Source: Salinispora arenicola (GTDB taxonomy: Bacteria > Actinomycetota > Actinomycetes > Mycobacteriales > Micromonosporaceae). From it: a stretch of 64,000 nt of DNA. The position numbers and the translations under genes were made by a program. Positions within the stretch are counted from its first letter, which is position 1; every line of letters starts with the position of its first letter. Location of the stretch: assembly GCF_006716065.1 (NCBI RefSeq), contig NZ_VFOL01000001.1:310001-374000 (forward strand), read 5' to 3'. Shown here piece after piece: positions 37,129 through 46,405 of the stretch. The notes under the pieces are model-generated. The model was not told where the DNA came from. It ran no database searches and worked only from the letters and a program-made list of their open reading frames with translations.

Positions 37129-38532
37129 ATGGTACGGTTCGGTGTGTCGTTCCGTCCGCGTCTGCCCCGGCCCCACGGCCAAGGTGACGCGTCGGCGGGG
37201 GATGCGGACCGGCCGCGGCGCGGGCTGACCCTGCTCGCGGCTGCTGCCTGCATCTTCCTCGTGCAGCTTGACTTCTACGCGTTGAATCTCGCGTTGCCGG
37301 CGATGGCGGCGGAGTTGGGTACCTCCATCACCGATCTGCACTGGGTGGTCAGTGGCTACATTCTGGCCCAGGCGGCGCTTCTCATCCCCGGTGGCAAGCT
37401 CGGCGACATCATCGGTCGTCGACGCATGCTGGTGGTCGGCCTACTCATCTTCGGGGCGGCTTCGCTCGGTGCCGGTCTGGGCTCCGATCCGCCGATCGTG
37501 ATCGCTTTTCGGGCCGTGCAGGGGATGGGTTCGGGCATCGTGTACCCCCTCGCCTTCGCGGTGATCACTGAGGCCTTCCCGGGAAAGCAGACGAAGCGGG
37601 CGATCGGTAACGCCTACGGCATCGGGGCGGTGGCGCTGGCGCTGGGGCCGCTGCTCGGCGGCGGGGTCACCGAGCTGCTCAGCTGGCGAAGCGTGCTCCT
37701 GGTGAACGTGCCACTCTGCGTTGTCGCCATCGTTGCCAGCGTCGCCTGGCTGCCGGAGTCGCGTGACCCCACGGTGTCGCGGGCAATCGACCTGGCCGGT
37801 CTGGTCGTGGTGGTGCTCGGGGTCCTCGCGGTCACCGTGGCCGCCGACCGGATGAACGCCTGGCGGCCGGTGGTGGCCGCGGCCCTCGCTGCCGGTGGGC
37901 TGGTACTGCTGGCCGCCTTCGTGCTCCGGGAACGAGTGGCCGAAAGTCCGCTGGTCCGGCTGGATCTCTTCCACAACACCAAGTTTGTGGCGGTGACCCT
38001 GATGGGGCTGGTCGCCAACATCGCCTTCGTGGTCACGATCTTCGCCACGACAATCCACCTACAACAGGTCCGGGGCTACTCGCCGTTCGTCGCGGGCCTG
38101 GCGGTCCTCGCCGCCTCGATCAGCGGTGGCATCGCCGGTCCGTTCGCGGGTCGGCTCAGCCAACGGGTCGCGGTGCGTCGGTTGATCGCCACGGCCACCC
38201 TGGTCGGCGCGGTCGGCCTGGTCGTGGTGGCCTTCGGCGGGGAAATCGGGCCGTACCTGCTCGGTCTGGCGGTCGCCGGGTTCGGCTACCGGACCGGGCT
38301 CACCCTGACCAACCTGGGCACGCAGGCCATGGTTCCGGCCGAGCGCGCCGGCGAGGCATCCGGGACCACACTCTCGATCCTCTCCGCCGGCTCGGGTATC
38401 GCGATCGCGGCGGCCGGCACGCTCATCGAGCAAGGCGACCTCGCCACCGGCATCATGCGGGTTCTTCTGGGAGTCGCGGCCGGTAGCGTCGTGGCCTCGC
38501 TGCTGCTGGTCCGGATCCCCCGACCCGCCTGA
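37129..38532 (+). CDS. MFS exporter, DHA2 type
   Basis: 467 residues. Motif A GGKLGDIIGRRRML, D1 motif LDFYALNLALPAM, motif C region GPLLGGGVTELLSWR, about 14 hydrophobic spans. ATG 37129 has AAGGAAG rather far upstream. The AT-rich 37020-37125 segment before it is unlike the surrounding DNA and probably carries the promoter. Ends at a terminator shared with the convergent gpgS gene. Confidence 0.88.
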   Translation: MVRFGVSFRPRLPRPHGQGDASAGDADRPRRGLTLLAAAACIFLVQLDFYALNLALPAMAAELGTSITDLHWVVSGYILAQAALLIPGGKLGDIIGRRRMLVVGLLIFGAASLGAGLGSDPPIVIAFRAVQGMGSGIVYPLAFAVITEAFPGKQTKRAIGNAYGIGAVALALGPLLGGGVTELLSWRSVLLVNVPLCVVAIVASVAWLPESRDPTVSRAIDLAGLVVVVLGVLAVTVAADRMNAWRPVVAAALAAGGLVLLAAFVLRERVAESPLVRLDLFHNTKFVAVTLMGLVANIAFVVTIFATTIHLQQVRGYSPFVAGLAVLAASISGGIAGPFAGRLSQRVAVRRLIATATLVGAVGLVVVAFGGEIGPYLLGLAVAGFGYRTGLTLTNLGTQAMVPAERAGEASGTTLSILSAGSGIAIAAAGTLIEQGDLATGIMRVLLGVAAGSVVASLLLVRIPRPA

Positions 38533-38539
38533 CCGGCCT

Positions 38540-38567
38540 TCGCCGCTGTCCGGACAGCCAGCGGCGA
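38540..38567. terminator. Bidirectional terminator between MFS and gpgS
   Basis: TCGCCGCT (38540-38547) pairs with AGCGGCGA (38560-38567); the loop contains a further small palindrome TGTCCGGACA. Confidence 0.7.
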
Positions 38568-38595
38568 TTCCACGGTCGGGGTGTTGGCGCCGCCA

Positions 38596-39600
38596 CTACC
38601 GGCGCGGCACCAGGTGTCGCAACTCCTGCAGGGGTGCCCGTTCCTGCACCGAAACGTCGTTGACGACGATCTCCCGGTCGAGGTTGGGCAGTTCCTCCGA
38701 GTCGCCGCGGCGGAACTGGGCCAGCAGGGTAGCTGGACTGGTGCCCGGGACGGCCCAGCCCTGCTGCTGCAACCGGGCCCAGACGGTGTGCATGATCTGT
38801 GCGGACATCCGGCCCAACGCCTCGGTGTCCTGGTGGCGGTGCTTCCGGATGCCGAGGTCAACCTGGGACAGCGCGTCCAGGCCGACCAGTTCCAGCAGGT
38901 CAACCAGCATGGCCGTCTCCACCCCGTAGCCGGTGATGAACGGCAGCTGTTCCAGCACCTGACGTCGACCTGCGTATTCGCCGGCCAGGGGTTGCACGAA
39001 GCCGGCCAGCTCCGGCCAGAACATGTTCAACAGCGGCCGGACCATCAGCTCCGTCACCCGCCCGCCTTCGTTGTCCTCCTCGGGGCCAGACTGACCTTCC
39101 AACGGTCGGTGGTAGAAGCCCTTCACGAAATCGATCGACGGGTGGGTAAGCAACGGGCCGAGCAGGCCACGTACGAAGTGCGGCCGGAATTCGCGCAGGT
39201 CAGCGTCGACGAAGGCGACGAGGTTACCGTCGGTGGCGGCTAGGCCGGCCCAGAGCGCGTCGCCCTTGCCGGTCAGTCGGGGCAGGCCCTGGGTCACTTC
39301 GTCCTGGCTGACCACCTCCGCGCCGGCGGCCCGGGCCACCTCCGCGGTGCGGTCGGTGGACCGGGAGTCGACCACGACCAGCTCATCCACGAGGGGAACC
39401 TGCTCCATCAGGTGTTCGCGGATCGTCGAGACGATCGGCCCGGTTGTCGCCTCCTCGTTGTAGGCGGGTAGCACCACGCTGACCCTGTTCTCCCCCTTCG
39501 CCTCCATCAGCCGCTCGGTGTGCCAATCCTGCGCCGATGACGTCCGAGACTTGGTCCATGCGTCGACAACCGGTGAGACGGTCGGTTCTGTATCCCGCAC
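38596..39600 (-). CDS. gpgS: Glucosyl-3-phosphoglycerate synthase
   Basis: 334 residues, GT81 family size. VSVVLPAYNEEATTG binds UDP, DELVVVDSRSTDRT and AFVDADLREFRPHFVRGLLGPLL carry the metal-binding DAD motif, and FITGYGVETAMLVDLLE with LGIRKHRHQ is the GpgS acceptor region. It makes glucosyl-3-phosphoglycerate from UDP- or GDP-glucose and 3-phosphoglycerate, first step towards methylglucose lipopolysaccharide or glucosylglycerate. GTG 39600 is chosen because six Gs lie 5 nt upstream; a GTG two codons earlier is possible. Confidence 0.92.
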   Translation of the reverse strand: MRDTEPTVSPVVDAWTKSRTSSAQDWHTERLMEAKGENRVSVVLPAYNEEATTGPIVSTIREHLMEQVPLVDELVVVDSRSTDRTAEVARAAGAEVVSQDEVTQGLPRLTGKGDALWAGLAATDGNLVAFVDADLREFRPHFVRGLLGPLLTHPSIDFVKGFYHRPLEGQSGPEEDNEGGRVTELMVRPLLNMFWPELAGFVQPLAGEYAGRRQVLEQLPFITGYGVETAMLVDLLELVGLDALSQVDLGIRKHRHQDTEALGRMSAQIMHTVWARLQQQGWAVPGTSPATLLAQFRRGDSEELPNLDREIVVNDVSVQERAPLQELRHLVPRR

Positions 39601-39799
39601 TGGCACCCCCCGAATTCTGGCAGAACGCGCGGATGGACTTCCCTTTCGTGGGTCGAGTTAACCCGCGCGGCGCAGGGGCGGAACAGGCGAGGTGGCCCGT
39701 CGTGTTGCGGGGGGTATCACCGTCGCCGCGGGCTAGCTAGACGATCACACCACCCGGTGGGTGCGCTGGCGCACGAGGCTCCCCGCTGCCGACTCTGGT

Positions 39800-40000
39800 C
39801 AGACCGAAACCGCCCGGCGTACGTGTTCGTCCAGGTACGCCTCAGGCCGGCGCCAGCAGGTCTCGATCGTGGGAGCCGGTGCCAGCACCGACGTTCAGCA
39901 CCGTACGGGCGTCGCGGCACGTCGCCCGCCGAGTAGGCCCCGGTGTCCGCCACGGTCCGCGTGGACGGCTGCGGGAGGCCGACTCGTCGTAGTGATCAGG
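39800..40000 (-). pseudogene. SAM methyltransferase remnant
   Basis: One frame gives DARTVLNVGAGTGSHDRDLL, with the SAM motif I of class I methyltransferases. The C-terminal piece AYLDEHVRRAVSV lies in a second frame and ends in a stop at about 39800. Little else survives between 39601 and 40150. Confidence 0.65.
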
Positions 40001-40153
40001 TGTGCGGACGGTTATGCCGGGCGGTTCGGCCGCTTGTCCCTCAGTCAGATGATGCTCCACGGTATCGACCATGTGACATACCGCTGGGTGAGGGGCAAGC
40101 GCTGTCTAACCGACAGCCGCCGAAGGAAGCCGTCGCAGAGGGCCACGTGGGGG

Positions 40154-40183
40154 CTGACTCGGAGTGGCCACTTTGGGTAGGGT
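40154..40183 (+). promoter_or_regulatory. Probable promoter of the FtsK operon
   Basis: CTGACT (40154-40159), 18-nt spacer, TAGGGT (40178-40183), close to the actinobacterial housekeeping consensus. If correct, transcription starts near 40190, so the gene must start at TTG 40224 or GTG 40233 rather than GTG 40164. Confidence 0.5.
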
Positions 40184-40223
40184 CTGCGCGAGTAGCCGTG
40201 ATCGGTGGGCTGGGGGACGTGCG

Positions 40224-42851
40224 TTGGAGTCGGTGGCGTCAGCGTTCGGTCGGGCGGTGGCGGCGCACCGGGAGGCCGTCTCTCACATCGAGGCTGCTCG
40301 GGCAAGGCTGCGCGACCGCACCGCGGGAGATGGCGTCTCGGAGCAGACTCGCGAGGAAGCGCGACGTTTCGCGGCTCGGATGCGGCGGCTCGCCGAAGGG
40401 CTGACACCAGGGTGGCTCGGTTGCCGACTGGACGGGCCGGCCGCGGACCTTCCCACCGGCGTCGACGCGACGCTGGGGCGTCCGATGCCGGTTCGCCTGG
40501 GTGACGCGACGCCGGTGGCGGGGAGTGGGTTCAGCGTCGTGGCGCCGTTCGTGGGCGCCGGTCACTTGGCGGTCGACAGCGACGCCCGCGATCCGGCGGT
40601 GGCGTGCTGGCTGCGCGGGGTACTGCTGCGGGTGTTGGCAGCATTGCCGGACGGCGCGCTTCAGGTTGCGGCTGTTGATGGGGCGACCCTCGGGACGGTG
40701 TTCGGCCCGTTCCGCGAGATGGTGGAGGCGGAGGCGTGGCCGCGTCCGGCGATCGACCTGCCGGGGTTCCAGCAGGTGCTGGCCGAGGCGGAGGAGCGGA
40801 TCGAGCGCGCCCAGGGCGGCGAGCCGGATCCTTCGGTGCTGCTGGTGTGCGTGGCGGCGATGCCGGAGGGCACCGGGCGCAGGGAGTGGTCCCGGCTGTC
40901 GGCGATCGCGCACGCGGGGCCGGCTGCCGGGGTGTTCCTGTTGCTTGCCGGCTACCCGCCGCCGCAGCACCCGGGCGGGCTGAACACGGCACCGCGCCTG
41001 GAGGGCACCACCCAGCTGACGGCGGTGGACGGAGGATCGTTCACGGTGTCCGACCCGCCGGGGCAACACCGGTTCAGCTCGGACGGCTCGGGGTTGGCGG
41101 TGCCGATGCGGTTGGACGCAGGCCCCCCGGACGCCTTGGTGGAGGTGGTCTGCCGGCGGCTGGCGAAGTCGGCTCGGGTGCAGACGGCAACGGACTTCAT
41201 GATGCTGATGCCGGACGAGATCTGGCAGCAGTCGTCGATCGACGGACTGCGGACGGTGGTGGGCCGGGAGGGGCGTAACGAGTGCGTGCTGGCGCTGGAT
41301 GACGTTACGCCGCACTGGTTGGTGGGGGGGCGCACCGGTTCGGGTAAGACGGTGTTTCTCCTTGACGTGCTCTACGGCCTGGCGTCGCGCTACTCGCCGG
41401 ACGAGTTGTCGCTCTACCTGCTGGACTTCAAGGAGGGCGTGTCGTTCGCGGAGTTCACCCCGACGGCGGTGGACCCGTCGTGGATCCCGCACGCCCACAC
41501 GGTCGGCATCGAGTCCGATCGGGAGTACGGGCTGGCGGTGTTGCGGACGCTGTCACGGGAGATGACGCGCCGGGCGACCGAGTTGAAGCGGGCCGGAGTG
41601 ACCAAACTGGCCGACCTGCGTACCGGGCGACCGGATGTGGCGATGCCTCGACTGCTGGCGGTCATCGACGAGTTCCATGTGCTGTTCGAGGGCAACGACG
41701 CGGTGGCCCAACAGGCGGTGGCGCTCCTTGAGGAGCTGGCGCGTAAGGGCCGCTCGTACGGCGTCCACCTGATCCTGGCGTCGCAGACGATCTCCGGGGT
41801 GGAGGCGCTCTTCACCAAGACCGACTCTATTTTCGGACAGTTTCCGCTGCGGGTCGCCCTCGCTGGTGGCGGCGGTGTCCTCGATCAGCTCAACGACGGT
41901 GCGGACAGCCTGCCCATCGGCGGGGCGGTGATCAATTCGGCGGCCGGCATTCCGGGGGCAAACCGGGTCATCCGTTTCCCCAACGCCGACGTGGGGTCGG
42001 TGGCCGCGCAGCGGCAGCTGCTGTGGGCCGCCCGCCGACCGGGTAGCGCCCCGCCGATGGTGTTCGCGGGCTACGCGGAGCAACATCCCGACCAGGATCC
42101 CACCTTCGTGTCCCTGACGCCCGACGTACGGCGGCGACGGGCCCTGGTCGGCCGGGCCGTGGCCGTCGGCCTGCCCACCGCGGGTTTCACCCTGGACGCA
42201 ACCCCGGGAAGCCACCTGGCGGTACTGGGCACCTCACCGGTCGGGGCCGACGTCCTCTATGCGGCCACCGCCAGCTTGGCCCGCCAACACGCGCCCGGCA
42301 CCGCCCGGTTCCTCCTCGCGCCGCTGGTCCCCGCCGCCGATGATGCCTCCGACGCCACCGTCGAGGCGATCGCCGCCGCCGGCCATCCGCACGAGACGAT
42401 CAGCGCAGCCCAGCTCCGAACGCGGCTGGCGGAGTTGGCTCCGGCGACCGGGGCCGGCAGCGGGCCGACGACCCATCTAGTGATTTTCGGGGCGGACATC
42501 GCCAGCAGCCTGTTGACCACCGCCGACCCCACCACCTACCGCTCCGGACACGACGATCTGCGGGATGTGCTGGCCAACGGGCCCACCCACGGTGTCCACC
42601 TGCTCGGCTGGTGGCGGTCCGTGAGCCGGTTCACCAACGATCTCGGGCCCACCGGCGGTAACGAGGTCGCCTGCCTCGTCGCCCTCAACCTTCCCAGCAA
42701 CGAGGTCGGAGCCCTGCTCGGCGACTACGCGTCGGAGTGGCGGTCCCGCCCGAACCGTGCGCTGCTGATCGATCGGCATGACAACCGCCGCGCCCTCATC
42801 GTCCCCTACATGCGCCCCGGCACCCTCGACCAGATCGACGAGTACGCATGA
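40224..42851 (+). CDS. FtsK/SpoIIIE-type ATPase, EccC-like, soluble
   Basis: 875 residues from TTG 40224. Parts: coiled coil (about 5-55); a degenerate ATPase-like module (about 80-320) without Walker motifs; a canonical FtsK module with Walker A GRTGSGKT (R370-T376) and Walker B VIDEF (480-484), plus SYGVHLILASQ; and a third module (about 650-875) whose P-loop is degenerate (GTSPVGAD). Three stacked ATPase modules recall EccC of type VII secretion, but there the first or all are active and membrane helices are present; here no membrane helix is seen. ATGA overlap with the next, membrane gene suggests that protein supplies the anchor. Function unproven. Confidence 0.8.
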   Translation: MESVASAFGRAVAAHREAVSHIEAARARLRDRTAGDGVSEQTREEARRFAARMRRLAEGLTPGWLGCRLDGPAADLPTGVDATLGRPMPVRLGDATPVAGSGFSVVAPFVGAGHLAVDSDARDPAVACWLRGVLLRVLAALPDGALQVAAVDGATLGTVFGPFREMVEAEAWPRPAIDLPGFQQVLAEAEERIERAQGGEPDPSVLLVCVAAMPEGTGRREWSRLSAIAHAGPAAGVFLLLAGYPPPQHPGGLNTAPRLEGTTQLTAVDGGSFTVSDPPGQHRFSSDGSGLAVPMRLDAGPPDALVEVVCRRLAKSARVQTATDFMMLMPDEIWQQSSIDGLRTVVGREGRNECVLALDDVTPHWLVGGRTGSGKTVFLLDVLYGLASRYSPDELSLYLLDFKEGVSFAEFTPTAVDPSWIPHAHTVGIESDREYGLAVLRTLSREMTRRATELKRAGVTKLADLRTGRPDVAMPRLLAVIDEFHVLFEGNDAVAQQAVALLEELARKGRSYGVHLILASQTISGVEALFTKTDSIFGQFPLRVALAGGGGVLDQLNDGADSLPIGGAVINSAAGIPGANRVIRFPNADVGSVAAQRQLLWAARRPGSAPPMVFAGYAEQHPDQDPTFVSLTPDVRRRRALVGRAVAVGLPTAGFTLDATPGSHLAVLGTSPVGADVLYAATASLARQHAPGTARFLLAPLVPAADDASDATVEAIAAAGHPHETISAAQLRTRLAELAPATGAGSGPTTHLVIFGADIASSLLTTADPTTYRSGHDDLRDVLANGPTHGVHLLGWWRSVSRFTNDLGPTGGNEVACLVALNLPSNEVGALLGDYASEWRSRPNRALLIDRHDNRRALIVPYMRPGTLDQIDEYA

Positions 42852-43522
42852 GCGATCCTTCCGGCACTCCACTGCCCCGCGACGGCGGTTGGGCCGCCTA
42901 CACCGATCACTCCCGTCGCCTGTCCGCCCTCCTGAAGGACGAACGCGCCCGTGCCGAGCGGCGGGCCGCCGCCAGCCGCGACGGGCTGACCGCCGTTGAC
43001 CGACTCACCCACCGGGTGGCATCCCAACGGCAGCACCTGCACCAACTCGCCGTCACCCTGCGCCTGCCCGAACCTCAGGTAGGCGGGATCGCGCCCGGAC
43101 CCATATCCGACCCGGCCGAGGCTCTGCGTCGGGCAGCAACAGCCGCCGACGCCGCCGACGCAGCCGCGGAGAACGCCCACCGGCGGGCCGCCCAGCCGCC
43201 GCTGTTGCCGGGGCTCACGCCGCTGGCCCGCAACTCCCTCGTCTACGCCACCGCGGCGATACTCGGCAGCTTCGCGTCGCTGCTGATGTTCGTCATCAGC
43301 CCCGACACGAATTTCGGGCACATCCCGTGGCAGCTCGTGCCCTGGTCGCTGTGTGGGCTGCCCGCGCTGGCATTCTTCGCCGGCTACCTCACGATCAGTC
43401 TCGCCGGGCAGCCCCGCATCGCGGGTGGTGGCGGCACCCGATCGGCTCGGGCCGGCGGCGTGATCTGTTTCGTCGGCATGCCGATCTTGTGGTTCATCTT
43501 CATCGCCGCGACCCGCGGCTGA
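42848..43522 (+). CDS. Coiled-coil membrane protein, partner of the FtsK-type ATPase
   Basis: 224 residues. A charged, helical N-terminal half (about 1-115) with an Ala-rich coiled coil, followed by three hydrophobic helices (about 130-150, 160-182, 198-217). ATG 42848 overlaps the ATPase stop by 4 nt. No family recognised. Co-transcription and topology suggest the membrane anchor of the ATPase, much as EccC's own helices or EccB/EccE serve in ESX systems (inference). Confidence 0.7.
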   Translation: MSDPSGTPLPRDGGWAAYTDHSRRLSALLKDERARAERRAAASRDGLTAVDRLTHRVASQRQHLHQLAVTLRLPEPQVGGIAPGPISDPAEALRRAATAADAADAAAENAHRRAAQPPLLPGLTPLARNSLVYATAAILGSFASLLMFVISPDTNFGHIPWQLVPWSLCGLPALAFFAGYLTISLAGQPRIAGGGGTRSARAGGVICFVGMPILWFIFIAATRG

Positions 43523-43584
43523 CAGCGGACGCACCTGCCACCAAGGACAGCGCGTTGGACACCACATTCAGGGAGGAACATCCA

Positions 43585-43845
43585 ATGGCCACCATCGGAG
43601 ACATCAAGGCGGGTCTGACGCACGGCAAGTCCGAAGCCGACAAGGCCCTCGCCCAGCTCGCCGGCGTCAACGCCCAGGTCGACAAGGCCATCGCCGTGCT
43701 CCAGGCGCTCGCCGCCGGCACCCAGCAGCCCGCCGTCATGAGCGCCATCGGCCAGCTCAGCGCCGCCAAGCAGAAGTTCGGTGAGGGTGCCGGCCTGATC
43801 CAGGCCGCCGTCGCACAGACCGAGAAGTACAACGCGATCCTCTGA
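43585..43845 (+). CDS. 86-residue helical-hairpin protein (DUF6244-like, WXG100-sized)
   Basis: Ala/Gln/Lys-rich. Helix one (about 4-42), a turn at AAGTQQPAV, helix two (about 50-84). Size and hairpin design match WXG100/ESAT-6 proteins, although no W-x-G is present; the turn reads AGT. GGGAGG precedes ATG 43585; 62 nt after the membrane gene. I recall it as the DUF6244 kind of small actinobacterial protein. Candidate substrate or structural subunit of the ATPase system (inference). Confidence 0.7.
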   Translation: MATIGDIKAGLTHGKSEADKALAQLAGVNAQVDKAIAVLQALAAGTQQPAVMSAIGQLSAAKQKFGEGAGLIQAAVAQTEKYNAIL

Positions 43846-44267
43846 TCCCCGCGACCTGCTGCCGTGTGGTGCTGCGCGTGCAGCGGCAGCATGGCCCACG
43901 CGGCGGCCCCGCCCGGTGACCAGTCGCCCTTTGGCTCTGCCACGGGTTGGTATGCCGCCGAAACGACCGCGACGCGCTGGCCGTCGCACAACTGATCGAC
44001 TCACCGGCCCGCCCGAGGCGGTGCCGTCCCACCCCGACTCGCGCGGCCACTGCGGCAATCGGGTCGGTTCCTTGCTCTGGGATGCAACCGGTCCTACGCT
44101 CGCCACACGGCGGGCGACCCTCGGTGATCATCTCCGTCCACAACCTGATCGCGGTGACGAGAAGCCGGCCACCGCGAAACGTCCGTGACACGCCACAATT
44201 TGATCGCGGCAGACCAGGGCCCCTGAAGCCCTAACAGAATCATGTTCGCCGGGTTGGGAGTAATCGC
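43846..44267. other. Non-coding stretch
   Basis: About 420 nt with no supported gene. It separates the ATPase operon from the DUF4239 gene; no terminator of good quality was found. Confidence 0.45.
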
Positions 44268-45050
44268 ATGTGGAGCTGGAATCACCTTGCGCCTGGCTGG
44301 CTACTCTTCCTCATGTTCCTAGCGGTTGCCATTGGCTTTGGCGCATTAGGTGTCTGGTTGCTGCGCGGACGCGCCAAGCGACTGTCCGAGGCCGAGCCCA
44401 AATGGCTGGACCTGATCACCCACACGATCACGGTCACCGGCACTCTCTACGCACTCCTGCTCGTCCTGACCGCCTTACAGGTGTACGGAACGTACTCCCA
44501 AGCCAGCCTTGCAGTCGCCACTGAGGCAGCGGAGCTGAATGCCCTCCACAGTGTCGTGTCCGAGTACCCGGAGCCCACTCGAAGCAAACTCCAGGGAGAG
44601 TTGCGAGAATATGTCGACTTCATGGCTAACGAGGCGTGGCCAGCCTACCGGCGAGGTGACAACGTGGAGGGTGACCGTCAGCTGGCCGAACAGCTGTCGA
44701 AGACACTCCTGAGCTTCGATCCGACTTCCGAGAGGGAAGAGCGATTGAACAGCCTTGCCCTGACGGAATTCAACAAGTTGAGCGAGGCTCGTCAGATCCG
44801 ACACACGTTCGCCACCGCAGCGCTCCCCACCACACTCTGGTTCACACTGTTGATCGGCGCGGCGATCATCATCATCCTGTCCTGCCTCATTCCGACCCGA
44901 ACGCGTCGGGCTTCCCTGGTCCTTGTCTGCGCGGTCGCAAGCATGATCGCACTGCTGACATTCATCATCGAACGGGTGGATAATCCCTTCAGGGGGTCGA
45001 TGAACGTGTCCGCCGGGCCCTACGTGGAGGCGGGCAAGAACATGCGTTAG
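44268..45050 (+). CDS. DUF4239 (bestrophin-like) membrane protein
   Basis: 260 residues. Two N-terminal helices (about 10-31, 48-69), a long helical soluble segment with ATEAAELNALHSVVSEYPEP, and two C-terminal helices (about 183-205, 212-235). The order and the T..A..EA..L segment fit DUF4239. GGGAG lies 7 nt before ATG 44268. No partner gene is obvious. Ion-channel function has been suggested for relatives only by similarity. Confidence 0.8.
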   Translation: MWSWNHLAPGWLLFLMFLAVAIGFGALGVWLLRGRAKRLSEAEPKWLDLITHTITVTGTLYALLLVLTALQVYGTYSQASLAVATEAAELNALHSVVSEYPEPTRSKLQGELREYVDFMANEAWPAYRRGDNVEGDRQLAEQLSKTLLSFDPTSEREERLNSLALTEFNKLSEARQIRHTFATAALPTTLWFTLLIGAAIIIILSCLIPTRTRRASLVLVCAVASMIALLTFIIERVDNPFRGSMNVSAGPYVEAGKNMR

Positions 45051-45475
45051 CCCGCATTGATCTTCAATCTACATTGATCAGGGTACGGAACAGCAGCGCG
45101 GGCGCCGCCGATGAGCCGTCGACCACACGGGCAGTGCTCACCGACCAGCTTCACGGGGGCGAAGCGCGTGCACCGGCACGGCGCAAACGCGCCTTCCTCA
45201 TCCCGAAAGCCGCCCGACTGCCCTTCACACCCCGTGGCCCCGTCTTCCGACTACGGTGACGGCAATCCGCCGATGGCACGCGGCAACACCGCCCGGATCG
45301 CGGCATGTGTGTGCACACGGGGTGTACGGCTGATCAGCGCCTTTTACTTGGCGTTGCCGGTTGGCGCCTGATTGGCGCAACTGCTTTCCTGGCGAGACTC
45401 GGATCTCGGGGCGAAAATCGCTCAGCACTCGCCGGCGGTGAGGTGCTATCGTGCCGCTGCTTGAGAGGAGAGGTC
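45051..45475. other. Non-coding stretch with likely promoter
   Basis: About 425 nt without a supported gene. A TATCGT (45447-45452) shortly before the next gene may be its -10; the -35 is not clear. Confidence 0.4.
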
Positions 45476-46207
45476 GTGCCGAGGCTCAACCAGATCATCG
45501 CGGTGGAGAAGGGCATCAAAAGCAAGTCGTTCGCGGACTTGACTGAGGCGCACCACGCCGTGCAGAAAACCACTCCGCTGGCAGGTATCTCGCGTACCTA
45601 CCAGCCAAAGGACGAGGAAGGCGAGCAACTGCCGGCCGAGTCGACGCGGGTGCAGATCAAGGCTGAGGACATCCTGCGGCAGGTTTCGACAACACTCACT
45701 CGCCTTTTTGACGTGACGGCCACCAAAGACTGGACCAACTGTGTGGCGCACGCCGACATCGTGGTCGACGGTCAGACTGTCGCCAGTGAGGTGCCGGTCA
45801 CATACCTGTTGTTTCTTGAGAAGCAGCTCGTTGACTTGCACACCTTCGTCAAGAAACTGCCGGTTCTTGACGCCGCCGAGTCGTGGGTACGTGACGAGTC
45901 CACCGACAGTTGGCGGACCGAGTCAGTGCGCACCATCCGGACCAAGAAGGTCCCGCGCAACCACGTGAAGGCCGAGGCCACCGACAAGCACCCGGCCCAG
46001 GTTGAGGTCTACTACGAGGATGTGGCCGTCGGCTACTGGACGACGGTGAAGTTCTCCGGAGCGCTGCCAGCCAAGCGGGTCAACGAGATCCTCGATCGTG
46101 TCGTGAAGCTGCAGACCGCAGTCAAGTTCGCGCGGGAGGAAGCCAACAACACCGATGCCGTTGATCGGCGGATAGGCGCGGCGGTTTTCGGCTACCTGTT
46201 CGGGTAG
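45476..46207 (+). CDS. Conserved protein of unknown function linked to Y-like RNAs
   Basis: 243 residues from GTG 45476, which follows GAGAGGAGAGG. Soluble, alpha/beta. Striking, probably family-wide blocks are LNQIIAVEKGIKSKSF, PVTYLLFLEKQLVDLHTFVKKLPVLD, RTKKVPRNHVKAEATDKHPAQ and AVFGYLFG. It resembles a protein found in actinobacteria and their phages (I recall it as DUF7873), with no known activity. The two tRNA-like RNAs begin about 55 nt past its stop, on the same strand, so an RNA-related role such as binding, processing or repair is plausible (inference). Confidence 0.75.
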   Translation: MPRLNQIIAVEKGIKSKSFADLTEAHHAVQKTTPLAGISRTYQPKDEEGEQLPAESTRVQIKAEDILRQVSTTLTRLFDVTATKDWTNCVAHADIVVDGQTVASEVPVTYLLFLEKQLVDLHTFVKKLPVLDAAESWVRDESTDSWRTESVRTIRTKKVPRNHVKAEATDKHPAQVEVYYEDVAVGYWTTVKFSGALPAKRVNEILDRVVKLQTAVKFAREEANNTDAVDRRIGAAVFGYLFG

Positions 46208-46261
46208 CCGTCTCAGGTTCCCTGTGGGAGCGCAGGGGTGCGCCGAAGGGCGCAAAGGCTG

Positions 46262-46375
46262 AAGCTGAAGCCGAAGCTGACGAACGTGGCCCAGTGCAGG
46301 TTCGACCCCTGCCCCCGGCGCTTGTCGGGCCGGGGTAGCCCAACCGGCAGAGGCAGCCACGGTCAAGCTCAGACT
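46262..46375 (+). ncRNA. Y-RNA-like, permuted tRNA-like RNA 1
   Basis: Read 5' to 3': GACGAACG (46279-46286) in a bulged stem, then CGTGGC (46285-46290), CCAGT, the T arm GCAGG-TTCGACC-CCTGC (46296-46312), acceptor half CCCCGGC (46313-46319), 9-nt loop, acceptor half GCCGGGG (46329-46335), TA, a D arm (GCC, CAACCGGCAGA, GGC; 46338-46354), A, and GCCACG (46356-46361). The last pairs with CGTGGC as the anticodon-stem equivalent; outside it AGCT (46275-46278) pairs with AGCT (46366-46369). This is a tRNA with joined ends and opened anticodon loop, the YrlA layout. Confidence 0.75.
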
Positions 46376-46405
46376 ATCGCTCCAACTTCAGTATTCGTCA
46401 CCGAA

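Noticed and set aside
40239..41498. 419-codon minus-strand frame opposite the FtsK-type gene
   Set aside because: Arg/His-rich antisense frame; the plus strand has Walker motifs.
43846..44267. Possible small gene on the minus strand (144 codons)
   Set aside because: It overlaps the 3' end of the helical-hairpin gene in antisense and has no motif or ribosome site.
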